Shown: in pieces, positions 20,696 to 32,180 of the stretch
Position numbering within the stretch: position 1 is the stretch's first letter
Layout: each line of letters opens with the position of its first letter
Assembly: GCA_003290165.1 (NCBI GenBank)
Contig: QNQO01008307.1
Location: 248,001-312,000, forward strand
Source of the DNA: Berberis thunbergii
Lineage: Eukaryota > Streptophyta > Magnoliopsida > Ranunculales > Berberidaceae
Length of the DNA stretch: 64,000 nt
Direction: 5' to 3'
Translations under genes and position numbers: made by a program
The notes under the pieces: generated by a model
What the model saw: only the letters and a program-made list of their open reading frames with translations
What the model was told of the DNA's origin: nothing
Database searches by the model: none

Positions 20696-22885
20696 TTAAA
20701 ATTGGGGCAAAAACAATTTATTGTGCAGAGGTAAGAAAGCCTCCACACTTTAAAGGGATTCGAACAAGTATAAGTTGTTTGACAATTATTTCGATAATTT
20801 GCGAATTTCGTTAAATTTTTATCTTCTTTTTCCTCCTCCTAATTTGCAGAGAGTGTTACGGACAGAAACATTACAAATGTCGAATTGTGAAGCTACAAAT
20901 AAAATACTAACAAATATCAAAGAGAACCAATTTAACGTGGTTCGACAAACTCACCTACATCCACGACAAATACCAACTTTAATGATGATAGCGAAATATT
21001 ACAAATGGAGAGAGCTACAAAACGTGAAGGACGTTACAAATACAAGGTGTCTCAGTGACACCACACAGATATGCTGGTTAAGTATAAGACAAAACTAAAA
21101 ACAAAACAATAATACTCTCTCACCCCTCCCTTCCTTTCTCTCTCACAGATACTCTCGCAAAGGGATAAACCATAACAAACAGATCTCACAAAACAGGGAG
21201 TAGGATTGTCAAATGGGGAAAACCCCATTTCTTTTATAGCCTAAAGAGGCGGTGGAAACCCTTCCACCACCTTCTTCTCCCTTCTCTTATTTGATCCAAC
21301 TCAGATCCAGCTGTTCCAACTATTTCATCTTCAATCACATCTGATTTCCAACTCAAATTCAGCAATCAAGCAGGGATTCAACTCAAGCTAAGTCAAGAAT
21401 CTCGGCGTCAACGATTTCGGCAACCTCTATTGTCGACAAGCCGTGATTCAGGTAAGTTCTTCAAGTCGGTTTTGTTCTCTGTTTCAACAGAGAGATATAG
21501 AGAAAAGACTGTGATGGAGCTCTCATCTTCGTCATTCAACCCCTTCAAGTCTAAGAAGATCCTCCGATCAAGCCGCAATCATAAGTACTAATCCGCTTTG
21601 ACTTGGTCTATGCAATCGAAGATCATTTGCTCTCTTGCATCCTCTGACGCTATTCAGTCCCACCACAAGATCAATTTTTCACTGCCTCGAATTCAATGTT
21701 GGTGATGTAATAAAGATTTAAGAATCTAAGAACGCTTGATTTTGTTGATTTGGTGGTGGAGTTTGGTGAAGGTGGCGGGGCAAGGAAAGTGAGATATTGT
21801 TGATCTCTCTCTCTATCTATCTATTACTACTCGATTAGTATAAGAGGGAGAAGAGAAAAGACATTCAAACAGGGGAGGAGAGAGAAAATAAAATGAAAAA
21901 AGTTTGATTTTAGATGAGACGGACGGATTTGGCAAAGTCCTTCTCAATCCGCCCCATTGTCAACCCTAAATGTAGACCCTGTCGGGGCCTTGTGGCTTTG
22001 TAAATATTGATTGAGAATGTCTTTCAACGAAATTTTTTTTTGGAGTATGCTTCCTTCGAATTTCCGCCAAACAAATGTCTCATTGATTTTATATTTCACA
22101 AGAATGTATTAGCACAAAAGCGAAGTGGCAACTATATTTACAACCATTATTTTTTGGCTCTTGAATCTGTATTGAACAGGTAAAAATATTGTGGATTCAA
22201 TCAATCCTTGATGAGTTACCTTGAATCAATGCCACAAATTAATTAATTATGTATGTTTGATGTTAAAAAAAATTTAATGAAAAAAAAAAACAAGAAGAAA
22301 AACACAACAACAATAGTAAATATATATATTAGAATGAAGAGAAAATTTGAGGACATGATGCAGAAGAAGATTATGTTTATTGAGTTTGTTTTTGCACTCT
22401 CAATGATTTTAGGAAATACATGTGATCAGAGGTCAAATTTAACGTCAAGTTTTATATTGACTCTCTTCTTAATTTCTTCCCTCTCAATTCACTATTATTC
22501 GCTTTCAAGTGTGTTTTAACCAGACCTTAGTCGTCAAAGCATAAAGTTGAAGCGGGAGCATCAGAGAGCTTAACTTCAAAATTAGTTAATGTTCATAATA
22601 TATGCAATATACTTTATAATATGTTTCTTATATAATTTTAAATATTAACTTAAGTTTCACTAATTTTATTTTTAATATAAAATTAATAAGATCAATTGTT
22701 TTTTATTTAAGATTAACATGCATAAGATAAATAGTTAGATTTATGAGTGATTATTGTAGGAAACTAATTCTTCTTTTTTAACTTGGTTAAGTTTATATAA
22801 TTAAGATGAGAATTATAAACTGTTATGTACATGAAATTTAGTAGTATATGTCGAAATACGATAATTCAAAATAAATAGTATTGAT
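20696..22885. other. Intergenic, no gene recognised
   Basis: Contains a segment near 20935-20965 (acgtggttcgacaaactcac...) resembling a motif shared by plant retroelements, and AT-rich DNA. Short frames at 20775-21098 and 22253-22519 match no family. Confidence 0.45.
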
Positions 22886-23474
22886 GAAACAAAGCATTTC
22901 AACGAGGATTTAGACTTTGGAAGTGAAGTTCTATAAACCTTACAATAGTTATTTGAGAACGATTGACTCCAAAATCTATTGCCTCAAAATCAATAGTAGG
23001 AACGTCACCCTGACAAAAGGTTTATGTGACTAAGAACCAGACGCAGCCTAAGTGATTTCTGGATTTTTTTTTTTTTAATCTCAGTTACATGTATTGCTTA
23101 TTTTAATAACAATGGTTATCCCACTTTACTTAAATTAGATTGAATCACATAAATCATTCATACCCATTCTCATGTCCTTGTTTTGTAAGACTTCAATTAT
23201 AAGGTTTGGAAAACATATTGATAACATAATCAATGTGTCTCCACTGCCAATGTTCCAAAATTGGTTGAATAGCCTCGAACCTAATTTAATAGACAAGTTT
23301 CACTACAAAGGGCCCTTCAAATTGATGAACCCATTTTATTTACATACATAGAAATCTCGTGTGGCGTTCTCTTTATAAGGATTCAGGTCCTTACATTTTT
23401 TTTTCCTGAAATCTCATTACTTTTAGTTTTATGGTGCATATTGCAACAAAAAAACATTACTAATTATCCAAGAT

Positions 23475-23642
23475 TCTACTCAGCCTGGTCAGACAACACT
23501 CATTAGTGTCTGGCGGAGTGGAATTCAAAATTTACCCCTCTCTAAACCCATGTATTCACCTCCATCGCCATTGAAAAATGGGTAAAGCTAGAATTCTACT
23601 CCACTAGGCACTAATCAGTGATGTCGGGCCAGACTGAGTAGA
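23475..23642. mobile_element. MITE, inverted copy of 8814-8984
   Basis: Same long terminal inverted repeats (tctactcagcctgg ... gactgagtaga), in the same relative place within the reversed unit. Confidence 0.75.
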
Positions 23643-23648
23643 TTTATC

Positions 23649-24111
23649 CCTAGTCTTTGTGTGCTTTGTAATGAGATTGACGAGACACTGGATCATTTGA
23701 TGCTTCACTGCAAATTCTCCAAATCCATTTGGAGCAGTTTTTTGTCAGAATTTAGTTTGAGTTTGATGTTTCAAGGTTCCATTTTGGATTGGCTAAGTTG
23801 GTGGTCCCAAGCTAATCTTTTCCTGCGGGCGGAGTGATTATGGCGTAGGGTTTCTCACGTTCTCATGTGGTGTGTGTGGAAAGAGAGAAATATGAGGATT
23901 TTTTAAGGGCTTAACAGATCAGAGCATTCTATTTTTATCGAGATTAGAGAATTGTTGTGGATGATGGGTTCGACTTGTAATTTGTTCAGGGACTTGATTT
24001 TTGACACCTTCATAGTGTCTTGCCATTCCTTGATATAGTAATGATTCCCTTTGTCCTTTGTTTTCTTTCTTATTTTTAATAAACATCTTCATATTTGGCA
24101 AAAAAAAAAAA
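23649..24111 (+). mobile_element. 5'-truncated LINE 3' end with poly(A)
   Basis: The plus frame reads through a zf-RVT type segment (CVLCNEIDETLDHLMLHCKF, then SIWSSFLSEF and MWCVWKERNMRIF) with a stop near 23836. An aataaa-containing 3' end and an A tail at 24101-24111 follow. It inserted into the inverted unit between the MITE and the ERF promoter. Confidence 0.78.
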
Positions 24112-24787
24112 GTAATAGTTATGCAGTCTTATTTATATGCTATATGTTTGGGTAGTTAGGATGGTTTAGAACATTAGATAACATTTTCAAGAAGAAAAAA
24201 AAAAGGTTGAGGATAATTGTAGTATTATTCCACAATTTCTCTTATTGTTAAGGATAACATTTGATAGGAGATAATTGTTTCAGTCATTTGATGCTTATGT
24301 TCTATTCTATGTTTTTAATTTGTATTAAAATGGGACCAAGGGGTGTACATGATTTCTCTTGTACTATGGGCCTTCAATGGTGGGTGAAAATAAAAAGAAC
24401 TTTTTTCGCACATTTATTAGAAGCAGCCCAGAAGGGATAGAGGCGTCCAATTCAATCCACTACTACACTTTCAAATAGTCAAAGATGAGAGACAAAGCTA
24501 AAAGAAAGAAAAAGGGTTCTACTTCCTCCCTGCTCAGAACCAGGTCACTCAATTTGACAAAGAGAAATAGCAAAAGTCAGCTCCTCACTCTACCTATAAA
24601 TATGAAGATCATATAACCCAAAACTTGCACTCTCATCTCAAACTAAAAATTCAACTTTGGTTTTTATTAGATCCCCGAATTATTAAACGTCTATGAGAGA
24701 GTTTGAATCTTGTGATATTATTTGTCACAAGTTTACCAATTAAACTAGTATCCCATTAGATCATCTGTTTTTGCTTCCTTTTGTGTC

Positions 24788-24883
24788 ATGGCTACCACTC
24801 AACATCAAGACTACTATGTTGTTTCTTCTTCGAGTCTCTACTCCATCAAACAACACCTCATGGATGAGTATGTTAGAAGTTAG
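24788..24883 (+). pseudogene. Third ERF gene, truncated after ~26 codons
   Basis: The frame begins MATTQHQDYYV and keeps [10 protein letters not shown], the N-terminal motif of the intact ERF genes at 7437-8336 and 29783-30694. It then diverges and stops at 24881. The conserved TATA box (24595-24604) and ~200 bp of promoter similarity remain upstream. The AP2 domain is gone, so it cannot bind DNA. It lies on the opposite strand from the intact copies. Confidence 0.8.
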
Positions 24884-25000
24884 CTTCTATTTATGTTGAA
24901 GAACACCACCACCTTTTTTTTTTTTTTTTTTATCTACGGAAGGAAATCACCACTTTAGCTTCTAAACACTTCAAAAAAAAACTATTAAGCTATGTTTGTA

Positions 25001-26510
25001 CTTTTTTTTTTTGAAAAGAGAGTTGGGTTTTAAGGATCCCTAAACCTTTATATAAATGAAACAAAAAAAAAAAAAAAAAAAACAAACTCTCACAAGAAAG
25101 AAAATTCTAGTGAAAGTGAACACGGGTACTAGGCCTATAATAATCTTCACCTAGCATCAGCCAAAGAAGATACCCTTTTTTTTTTTTTCATTTCTCAACC
25201 TTTGTATTTTTTTATTTGCTTTCTTAGCCCTAGATGATCTTCGAGGGCAGAGACTAAAATCTTTAGTACAAGAGTTTGGAAACTTTTTTGTAGCCAAATC
25301 TCTTGCAACCTCTTCATTAGAAGGATCTTGCTCATGTTCCTCATTACTACTCTGCTCATCTGTTGTAGTGATCTCTTTGTCCTGAGTCGGTGTGTGTTCA
25401 CTAGCCTCCACATTAGCACTACACTCGAACATTGGGTTATCAAGAAGCAATGGTTGTGTACTCTACGTTATGGCATCACTCTGGTCATCATTTATTTTCT
25501 GCTCTGCCTCAATGGCGGCCTTTGTACTGGTGACATTCCCTATTTTTTCTATGATTGGACCTGTACTCCCCTCTAAACTGGGGTGAGTCTTCGACTTGAA
25601 TGTATGTCTACCCTTGGCGATCATCCAACCATCAGAGTTTTGTCTTTCTAGAGGTTGGGTCCTACCTGTAGCTTGTCATACCATATGGCCTAAAGTATTA
25701 ATTTCTTTGCTCTTTGAACACTATTGTTTTGTATGGCCAAATACTGCACAAGAAATGCATTTTACAGGAATCCATGCATACTCAACTTCAACTATTTTTT
25801 TCTTATCTCCATTGATAATCACAAGGATGTCTTTGGGTAATTGGTTGTTCACATCCACCTCCACACACACTCTTGCATACACTAATCTTGTATTTTCTTC
25901 AGTAGCTTTGTCAAGCATGATAGGCACTCCAATAAAACTAGTAATCATTTGAATACCCTTTGGATTCTATAGGAATAAAGGAATTTTCTTCAGTGTAACC
26001 CAAATAGGCATCGATGTAAGCACCTCGACATCCTCGTCCATAGAAGGTGACCAGGTCCTGAGGATGAACAATCTGCTTGCAATATGTAGAGATCACATTT
26101 CCAATACCTTAATTCTATCTTCTTCCTTCTTGAATTTGAATACAAAATTATTATTTTCGTGTATGCTCATTTCAAACTCTTGAATTCCCCACATCCTTAT
26201 CAGACACTCTTTGACATAACCATATGCCAAACGCTTGCCCCACAAATCTGCCAATAACCAACCTTTCACATTATTCTATCCTATATACTCGCAAAGTCAG
26301 CAGTCTGCAATTGTACTATTTTTCTGCCTTCAACAGTAGCTGGAGGTTCATACTTCAATTTTGTAGAGCCCGTATGCTTGCTTTGCTTAAGCTTTGATGC
26401 CCAACTCATCCTCACTGGTGCAACGGCAAGGTTTGCCATTGCCATTTCTTCTTGAATTTTGCTAGGACCAGAGGATGCAACACTGGTTGGCATTGTATAG
26501 GTGACACACC
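25001..26510 (-). mobile_element. Decayed LINE derivative with ORF1 only
   Basis: On the minus strand an ORF1-like protein is scattered over several frames. The N-terminus is at 26281-26493 (ending VQLQTADFASI), the DUF4283 end and zinc-knuckle start (CISCAVFGHTK) at 25721-25948, and a charged C-terminus (SSRAKKANKK) at 25157-25450. No reverse transcriptase follows. The element ends in a poly(T) at about 25002-25012 preceded by the same 3' sequence (reverse of ttgaaaa...ggatccctaaacc) as the element at 35811-38210. Target duplication was not found. Confidence 0.65.
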
Positions 26511-26674
26511 ATGAATCTTATTTATGTACAGAAAAGCTTGATTGGTTGTGTTAGCCCATTGGCTTATCTTGGTCACAACATGGTGTTTGACATGAACAAC
26601 TTGAAAAGAAAAGTTATCTTACGTAGGTTTTACCTGTTATGCATATTGTATATTCTTAAAAAGAGTACTTATTA

Positions 26675-26755
26675 ATGTCAGCTTCTCGAAATGGAGATTG
26701 GACATGCCCTCAGTGTGGGAATGTGAACTTTGGGTTTATAATGTTTTGTAAGCGT
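26675..26755 (+). pseudogene. Orphan RanBP2-type zinc-finger exon fragment
   Basis: An ATG-initiated frame encodes MSASRNGDWTCPQCGNVNFG followed by FIMFCKR. The W-x-C-x2-C-x3-N-F-x5-C pattern is that of a RanBP2-type finger; the expected fourth Cys is replaced as the sequence breaks off into non-coding DNA. Plant proteins starting with a short Met-Ser-Arg leader and this finger bind RNA or ubiquitin-related partners. It is probably a captured or retroposed 5' exon. Confidence 0.6.
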
Positions 26756-26929
26756 ATTGTATTGTGTATCGAAAACCTAAACATAATTGATACGCGTATT
26801 GTTACGAGGCATATAACACACATACAGGCAGAGTACAGTTCTCACCTGCAATACTTGGTGTATTTTTTATGAGGAGCCAATGTTCTTTTTCCACTGTTGT
26901 TTCCCCTTCTCTCTTTTCATCTTAATAAG

Positions 26930-27480
26930 TTATGAACCTCAAGAATGGTTTCCCAATTCACAATAAGTCCTGAAAGCACAACACTTTGAGAGGAACACAT
27001 GTAACAAATGAAGGCCCAAATCGTCCATCCGAAGGTGATTTTTGTAGAAGACACATCTTCCAAATTTTGTTTGTTCATTTCTTGTGAAAATAACCAAACA
27101 ATCGCATAAGTTATAAGTGATCAAAATTTCAAATCGCCTTTCTTTGTTGCCCTAAGAAAAGGAAAGGCTCAGCAATTCCATTCCAAGACACTGACATGCA
27201 ATTATTCTTTGAACACCAAAACCACCCCACAAATATGGTAGAAGTAGGACCAAATTCCCCAGCATAGTTGAAAGGGAGAAATAAGCTATCCCTGGACCCC
27301 AAACCTCCTTCACACAATGCAATCCATGTTCGTGTCATTGTCCATACACTATGAGCCAACTTGTCTCTAGTATCAAGGTGATTCCAAATGAATATCCACA
27401 CAAAGAAAGAAACCTTTTGGGATAGCCTTCCTCCAAACAAATGAAGTGGGAAAACCTCCCATGGATCTCGTCCAACTTCA
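26930..27480 (-). mobile_element. LINE C-terminal (zf-RVT) remnant
   Basis: Minus frames contain GRLSQKVSFFVWIFIWNHLD and TRDKLAHSVWTMT, a degenerate zf-RVT domain from the end of a plant LINE ORF2, interrupted by frameshifts. Almost identical to 33531-34090. Confidence 0.72.
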
Positions 27481-27486
27481 TGGAGT

Positions 27487-27716
27487 GGTTAACTGTGAAA
27501 TAGGAAACAGAACTGTTTTGTGAAATAGGAAACTGTTTTTGAACAAGAAACAAATTCATGAAACAGGAAACTGTTTTTTGAATAGGACAAAAATTCAGGA
27601 AACAGGAACTGGTTTTTGAACAGGACAGAAAACTGGTTTTTGAACAGGAAACAACAACTGTGAAACAGGAAACTGCTGTGAAAGAATTGTTGTATAACAG
27701 GAAACAAGACGCTATA
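27487..27716 (+). repeat. Minisatellite of gaaacaggaaactgtttttt units
   Basis: About eight or nine imperfect ~27-bp units (gaaacaggaaactg, ttttttgaacagg). Copy D at 34090 passes directly across this site without them, so the array is private to this copy. Confidence 0.8.
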
Positions 27717-28470
27717 TATACTCCATCATTGAGAGGTTTTCCATCAAGCTATCAACCAAATCCATCTCCACTCATTGAAAGCTTCCAATGGGTGAGGAGG
27801 AAGCTATTCATTCCCACGATATTGCACTTGGCTTCCATGAACTTTTCCAAAGACTATTGATCCACTATAATACCTCCAAGGAAAAAGTCTCATTAACGGG
27901 TGTTTATTTTCTTAATCATCTACTTGGGAAAAGCCACCAATCCCATTTCAAGCAAGGATGCATGGACACGTGTGTCGTGACACACAGTATTTTTAAAAAA
28001 ATTAGAACTCGGCAACACGGCGAAACGGTCAAACTTTATTTTATTTTTTTATAATTCATATGAACATAAACAACAACCTAAAGCTTAAAATTGTTTAAAA
28101 TTTTTACTTTTGAAGCTGGAAGATGAGATCTTAACAAGAGAGATAGAGAATTTTACAGAGATGCTCGGATAGTCAAAAATTACTGTGGAGTGTATCTAAT
28201 TTACAAATTGTTTCAAAATAGTGTGCAATTGTTTATCTAAGAGAAAATTAGTCAATATTAGGAGAATGATGGGAATATTGGAAGAATATACCATAAGACA
28301 CGAGTACATAGAAGCTAAAAGGGTTGCGGACAGACTTGCAAGTCTAAACCCAAGCTCGACCTTTGTGGAAATTACTCCGAATTCATTTGCTCAATACTTG
28401 AAAGATATTGTATATGAAGATAAATCAGGTAATTCCACTTGCTTTCCAAAAAAAAAAAAAAGAGCAAATT
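27717..28470. repeat. ERF-downstream module, copy C
   Basis: Near-identical to 6211-7000, including the short frame at 28221-28472. The poly(A) run is shorter. No known protein. Confidence 0.7.
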
Positions 28471-28823
28471 AGTCATCATAAACAAATAAATCAAATTACA
28501 GATTAATTATATAGCAAAATATCATTTTTTTTAGATGATATTAGTTTTAACTCTATTTAGATGATCAAAACAATCAAATGGCCGAAATTGCTAGACCCGT
28601 GATCTAACTTGGATCTTCTAATTAATTTAAGACAAGAACTTTCCATTTCTTTTTTTTCTTTTTCAAACTTGAGTACGAGTGATCTGATTGTCAAAGTCAT
28701 ACCAGTGGGCAAACCTAATTAAAGTCATACCAATGGATAGAAGAACATTAATTGATGAGGATGAGCTGAGAATTTATGTCAAGAAGATGACAACTCTTTG
28801 AAGCTTTCTTAATTATTACTACC

Positions 28824-28889
28824 GCTTTTTCTTATTGTCGAGGAAACAGGCGAGGGAGGTCGCCCGTTTCCTAGCTAATAAGAAGGGTT
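28824..28889. mobile_element. Short foldback insertion in ERF copy C 3' flank
   Basis: An inverted pair (cttattgtcgaggaaacaggcga with cgcccgtttcctagctaataag) around a 6-8-base loop. It is flanked by ttactac copies and absent from the same place in copy A (near 7320). It shares gtcgaggaaac with the larger foldbacks at 30997-31403. Confidence 0.65.
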
Positions 28890-28914
28890 CTTACTACTTC
28901 TAATCTTCCAGTCT

Positions 28915-29690
28915 ACGCATTTATTGTATTTTATCTAAAAAAAAAAAAAATACATCGATCTTTTTTAGCATGTAGCAATTAGTTTGACCGAGTGTCATGA
29001 ATTCGACTTTGTTAAACAACCAATATAATAATCTTGATTAGGAGGCTATTAAGCATACATACATACATACTTGTTACGTTTATACTCTATATTATTGCAT
29101 AACTAGTCAACCATATTTTGTTTGATTGACAATTATGAGATTTTACCTTGACCATTTCACGGCGAAAACACCATTTCAATCCGTACAACATTGTTTATCT
29201 AGAAGCTATTGACATGTATTCTTGAGTAAATTGTATCCGATTCCTCAATTTTCCTCTAGAGTTTTTTCTAATTTGAGAATATGGGTTATAGGTTTTTTTT
29301 TTCTTTGTTCATATAATGTGCTAGCTGATTGTGCAAAAAGAGCATCGATAATATGTAGCATGTACATTTGTTTCAATAAATGTAAGACTTTTTAAACACA
29401 AATCGCGTATGGATGTGAATCAGGTGGCAATTATGTTCAAGACTAATGATCAAAACCATTAGCTATGTTGTTTGTATTTGTGAATTATTGCAGACTAGTA
29501 TTTACGTTTGCGCGATGTTTAAGCATTTGCATGTCCCTAATCAACAGCAATTTTTTACATAAATTTTCAATCATTTCCCACTTCTTTTTAGTTTATGTCT
29601 TGGATTACATAATTTTATAAATCAAGAGAAACAAATGTGTATAATAATTGAACCAAAGAAGTATTATATACTCATCATAAAGAGTATACA
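28915..29690. other. ~780 bp present only in ERF copy C
   Basis: Copy A joins the flanks directly (near 7335). This AT-rich stretch shows no gene or transposon ends; it may be ancestral DNA deleted from copy A. Confidence 0.55.
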
Positions 29691-29782
29691 AACAGTATAT
29701 GTACACAAAATTTATATCACCTCAAAACCCCAAAACTAAAACACCAGCAAAAAGAAGAAGATCAATCTAAAATCTCTGAATC

Positions 29783-30694
29783 TTAAATGACCATAAGCTG
29801 TGAATAGCCCAAAGAAGGATGTGGAGATAAGGGTGAGAGTGAAGGAAGGTTAAAGATACTGCTCTTCATATCTAACCCTTCCATCACAGCTGCCCAACAC
29901 GACGGAGTTAGTGGACTAATACTACTAGTAGCAGTGATCATGTCAGATTCCGTCCTAGTACTAAAATTTTCCTTCTTGATTATCTTGTTTGTGCGCGTTT
30001 GATCATCAGTTTGTTCTGTCCTTACATGATCAACTCTGCTTCTTTTCCTGCTGGATTGGTTCATTGGTAGTGGTAGTTGTGACTCATGTGATCCAACTTC
30101 GAGAGGGAAGTTGATAATTGCTTTGCTTCCGCGCATCCTGAAGGCAGCTCTATCATAAGCCTTAGCTGCTTCAATTGCAGTTTCGAATGTACCAAGCCAA
30201 ACACGAACTCCTTTACGACTTGAGTCTCTAATCTCTGCTGCGTACTTACCCCATGGACGTCTTCTTACTCCTCTATAGTGCTTTTTATTATTCACATGGT
30301 CGTCTTCTTCTTCATCATGTTTATGTTTATGCTGGGAAACTGGTTGAGGTTTGTTTTGTTGGATGGTGGTGGTATTTAATGGAGGAAGTGAGATGTTTCT
30401 ACGATTGATGAAGCTGTTGCTGTTGGATTGAAACATGACTTCTGATGATTCAGGTGGTGTGAATGAGTTGAAAACGGAGTTGAAGAAGTTGTTTTCTTCG
30501 TTTTGGTGATCTCCCACTTCATTTGCATGCACAAGCACAGATTCACAAGTTGAGCTTGAAGTGAGAGACTCAGCAGAAGTATAATTGTTCAAAGGGGAGA
30601 ATCCGAAATCACCCATGAGGTGTTGTTTGATGGAATCGAGACTTGAATAAGTAGCAGCGTAGTTGTCTTGATGTTGATGTTGTGTGGCAGACAT
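29783..30694 (-). CDS. ERF/AP2 transcription factor, group IXb, copy C
   Basis: A 303-residue, intronless paralogue of the gene at 7437-8336. The AP2/ERF domain region is unchanged in sequence at residues ~139-197. The N-terminal [10 protein letters not shown] helix, Asn/Ser-rich linker, SRKRSR basic patch and C-terminal [18 protein letters not shown]-kinase-type motif are all present. Differences cluster in the N-terminal half and include a His/Glu run enlarged by four residues before the AP2 domain. It is expected to bind GCC-box promoters. Its 3' flank is longer than in copy A, and its promoter carries two foldback transposons at 30997-31403 not found in the other copies. No disabling change is visible, so it may be functional with altered regulation. 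Confidence 0.93.
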   Translation of the reverse strand: MSATQHQHQDNYAATYSSLDSIKQHLMGDFGFSPLNNYTSAESLTSSSTCESVLVHANEVGDHQNEENNFFNSVFNSFTPPESSEVMFQSNSNSFINRRNISLPPLNTTTIQQNKPQPVSQHKHKHDEEEDDHVNNKKHYRGVRRRPWGKYAAEIRDSSRKGVRVWLGTFETAIEAAKAYDRAAFRMRGSKAIINFPLEVGSHESQLPLPMNQSSRKRSRVDHVRTEQTDDQTRTNKIIKKENFSTRTESDMITATSSISPLTPSCWAAVMEGLDMKSSIFNLPSLSPLSPHPSLGYSQLMVI

Positions 30695-30773
30695 GAGAGA
30701 GAAGAAAGCAGAAGCAGAGAAGAATGAATTTTTAGTTTGAGATGAGAGTGCAAGTTTTGGGTTCTCTGATCTT

Positions 30774-30783
30774 CATATTTATA
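30774..30783 (-). promoter_or_regulatory. TATA box of ERF copy C
   Basis: Minus-strand tataaatatg ~80 bp upstream of the start. The spacing to the ATG is shorter than in copy A because ~40 bp of leader are missing here. Confidence 0.65.
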
Positions 30784-30996
30784 GGTAGAGTGAGGGGTTG
30801 AATTTCTGCTAATTCTCTTGTCAAATTGAGTGACCTTGTTCTGAGCAGGGAGGAAGAAGGGTCCTTTTTCTTTCTTGTAGCTTTGTCACTTGTCTTTGAC
30901 TATTGGGGAGGAAGAAGAATTTCTGATTGGGGATTGTGGTAGTGGATGCCTCTCTCCCTTCTGGGTTGGTTCTAATAAATGTGGGAAAAAAAAGTT

Positions 30997-31187
30997 GGGA
31001 AATTCTAAATGTCGAGGGAAAGAGCGAGGAAACCAGCGAGGTAAACGAGGTGGCGGGGGGTGAACCGTTCACCCCCCTCGAGATGTTTTCCGCGCGCGCA
31101 TCTCGAGGGGGGTGAATGGTTCACCCCCCGCCACCTCGTTTACCTCGCTGGTTTCCTCGCCCTTTCCCTCGACACATAGAATCACTC
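30997..31187. mobile_element. 191-bp foldback element 1 in ERF promoter (9-bp TSD)
   Basis: Nearly the entire element is one hairpin: arms 31011-31084 and 31100-31173 pair over 74 bp with two mismatches around a 15-base loop. The 9-bp target aaaaaagtt is duplicated exactly at 30988-30996 and 31188-31196. The inverted relic (near 24395-24420) shows the uninterrupted site. TSD length suggests a Mutator-like MITE. It is unusually GC-rich for this region. Confidence 0.85.
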
Positions 31188-31213
31188 AAAAAAGTTCTTT
31201 TTATTTTTCACCC

Positions 31214-31403
31214 CAGAAATTCTAAATGTCGAGGAATTGGGCGAGGTAATGGGCGAGGGAAGTGAGGTGGCGGGGTGAGAGCCGTTCATCTCACTCGAGA
31301 TACGTGCATTGACTTTTCGCGCACGCATCTCGAGCGAAATGAACGACTTTCACCCCGCCACCTCATTTCCCTCGCTCGTTTCCTCGACGCGTAGAACTGC
31401 TCT
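31214..31403. mobile_element. 190-bp foldback element 2 in ERF promoter (9-10-bp TSD)
   Basis: Same family as 30997-31187, starting with the same aaattctaaatgtcgagg end. Arms at about 31229-31305 and 31318-31388 pair with more mismatches and one ~12-bp indel. The target ttttcaccc is present at 31205-31213 and 31404-31412. The relic promoter has a single copy (near 24380-24395). Confidence 0.82.
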
Positions 31404-31479
31404 TTTTCACCCACCATTGAAGGCCCATGGTAAAAAGGAAATTATTAATTATACACACTCCCAGGTTCCACTTTAATAC

Positions 31480-32099
31480 AAATTAAAAACATAGAATAGA
31501 ATATAGGCACCAAATGACTGAAAACAATTATCTCTCCTATCAAATAATTTTAATATCCTCAACTTTTGTATTTTCTTGAAAATGTTATCTAAAGTTCTAA
31601 ACCATGCTAACTACTAACATAATTAGTAGTGTTTTTGGTTGCCAGACGCACCATAAAACTAAAAGTAATGAGGTTTTGGAAAGAAAAAAATTTTGTTAGG
31701 ACCTAAATCCTTATGAAGAGGACGTCACACGAGATTTTTATGCTCAACATGGCGACTTACTCAGGACTCACAATGGCTGACAAACATGCTTACAGGCTTA
31801 CAAACGCTATCAACGGCTGACCAACAGTACTTAGGACTCACCAATGGACTTGTTTGATTGATTATAACTTCTTCAATGAAACATCGAATTTGTAAGTGTT
31901 CAATTTTTTTTTAATTATTTTAAAGTAAAATGTGGACAATTAGTGTTCTTAAAATACGCAATAAATGTGACTGAGATCAAGAAATCCAGAAATCATTTAG
32001 GCTGGGTCGGGTTCTTAGTTACATAAACCTTTTGTGAGGGTGACGTTACTACTATTGATTTGGAGTCAACCGTTCTAAAAAATCTGATGTATGATTTAT
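31480..32099. other. ERF distal promoter and spacer, copy C
   Basis: Aligns to the distal promoter and spacer of copy A, but without the 171-bp MITE. It carries a small private change near 31745-31855 (repeated ...gactcacaatggctgac... segments). No gene. Confidence 0.65.
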
Positions 32100-32180
32100 C
32101 AATTTTTCTAAAGACCCAGGCCAGCCCAATACCATCCATCATCCTAGAGATCGGGCCATTTCCAGCATCTCTAGGATGAT
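32100..32180. mobile_element. 130-bp foldback MITE, copy C, right end deleted
   Basis: Matches 759-839 and stops inside the right arm at ctctaggatgat. The sequence then jumps to LINE sequence equivalent to ~1240 in copy A. Confidence 0.7.

Larger units (their letters stand above)
22886..24883 (-). repeat. Inverted relic of the duplicated ERF unit
   Basis: The reverse complement of spacer (22886-23474), MITE (23475-23642), distal promoter (24112-24310) and proximal promoter plus ERF start (24310-24870). Colinearity with copies A and C is broken only by a LINE insertion (23649-24111) and by loss of the rest of the ERF gene. It lacks the 130-bp MITE and both promoter foldbacks, making it a useful empty site. 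Confidence 0.82.

Noticed and set aside
20775..21098. 107-residue plus frame
   Set aside because: Overlaps a retroelement-like motif, shows no domain and has no conserved neighbour.
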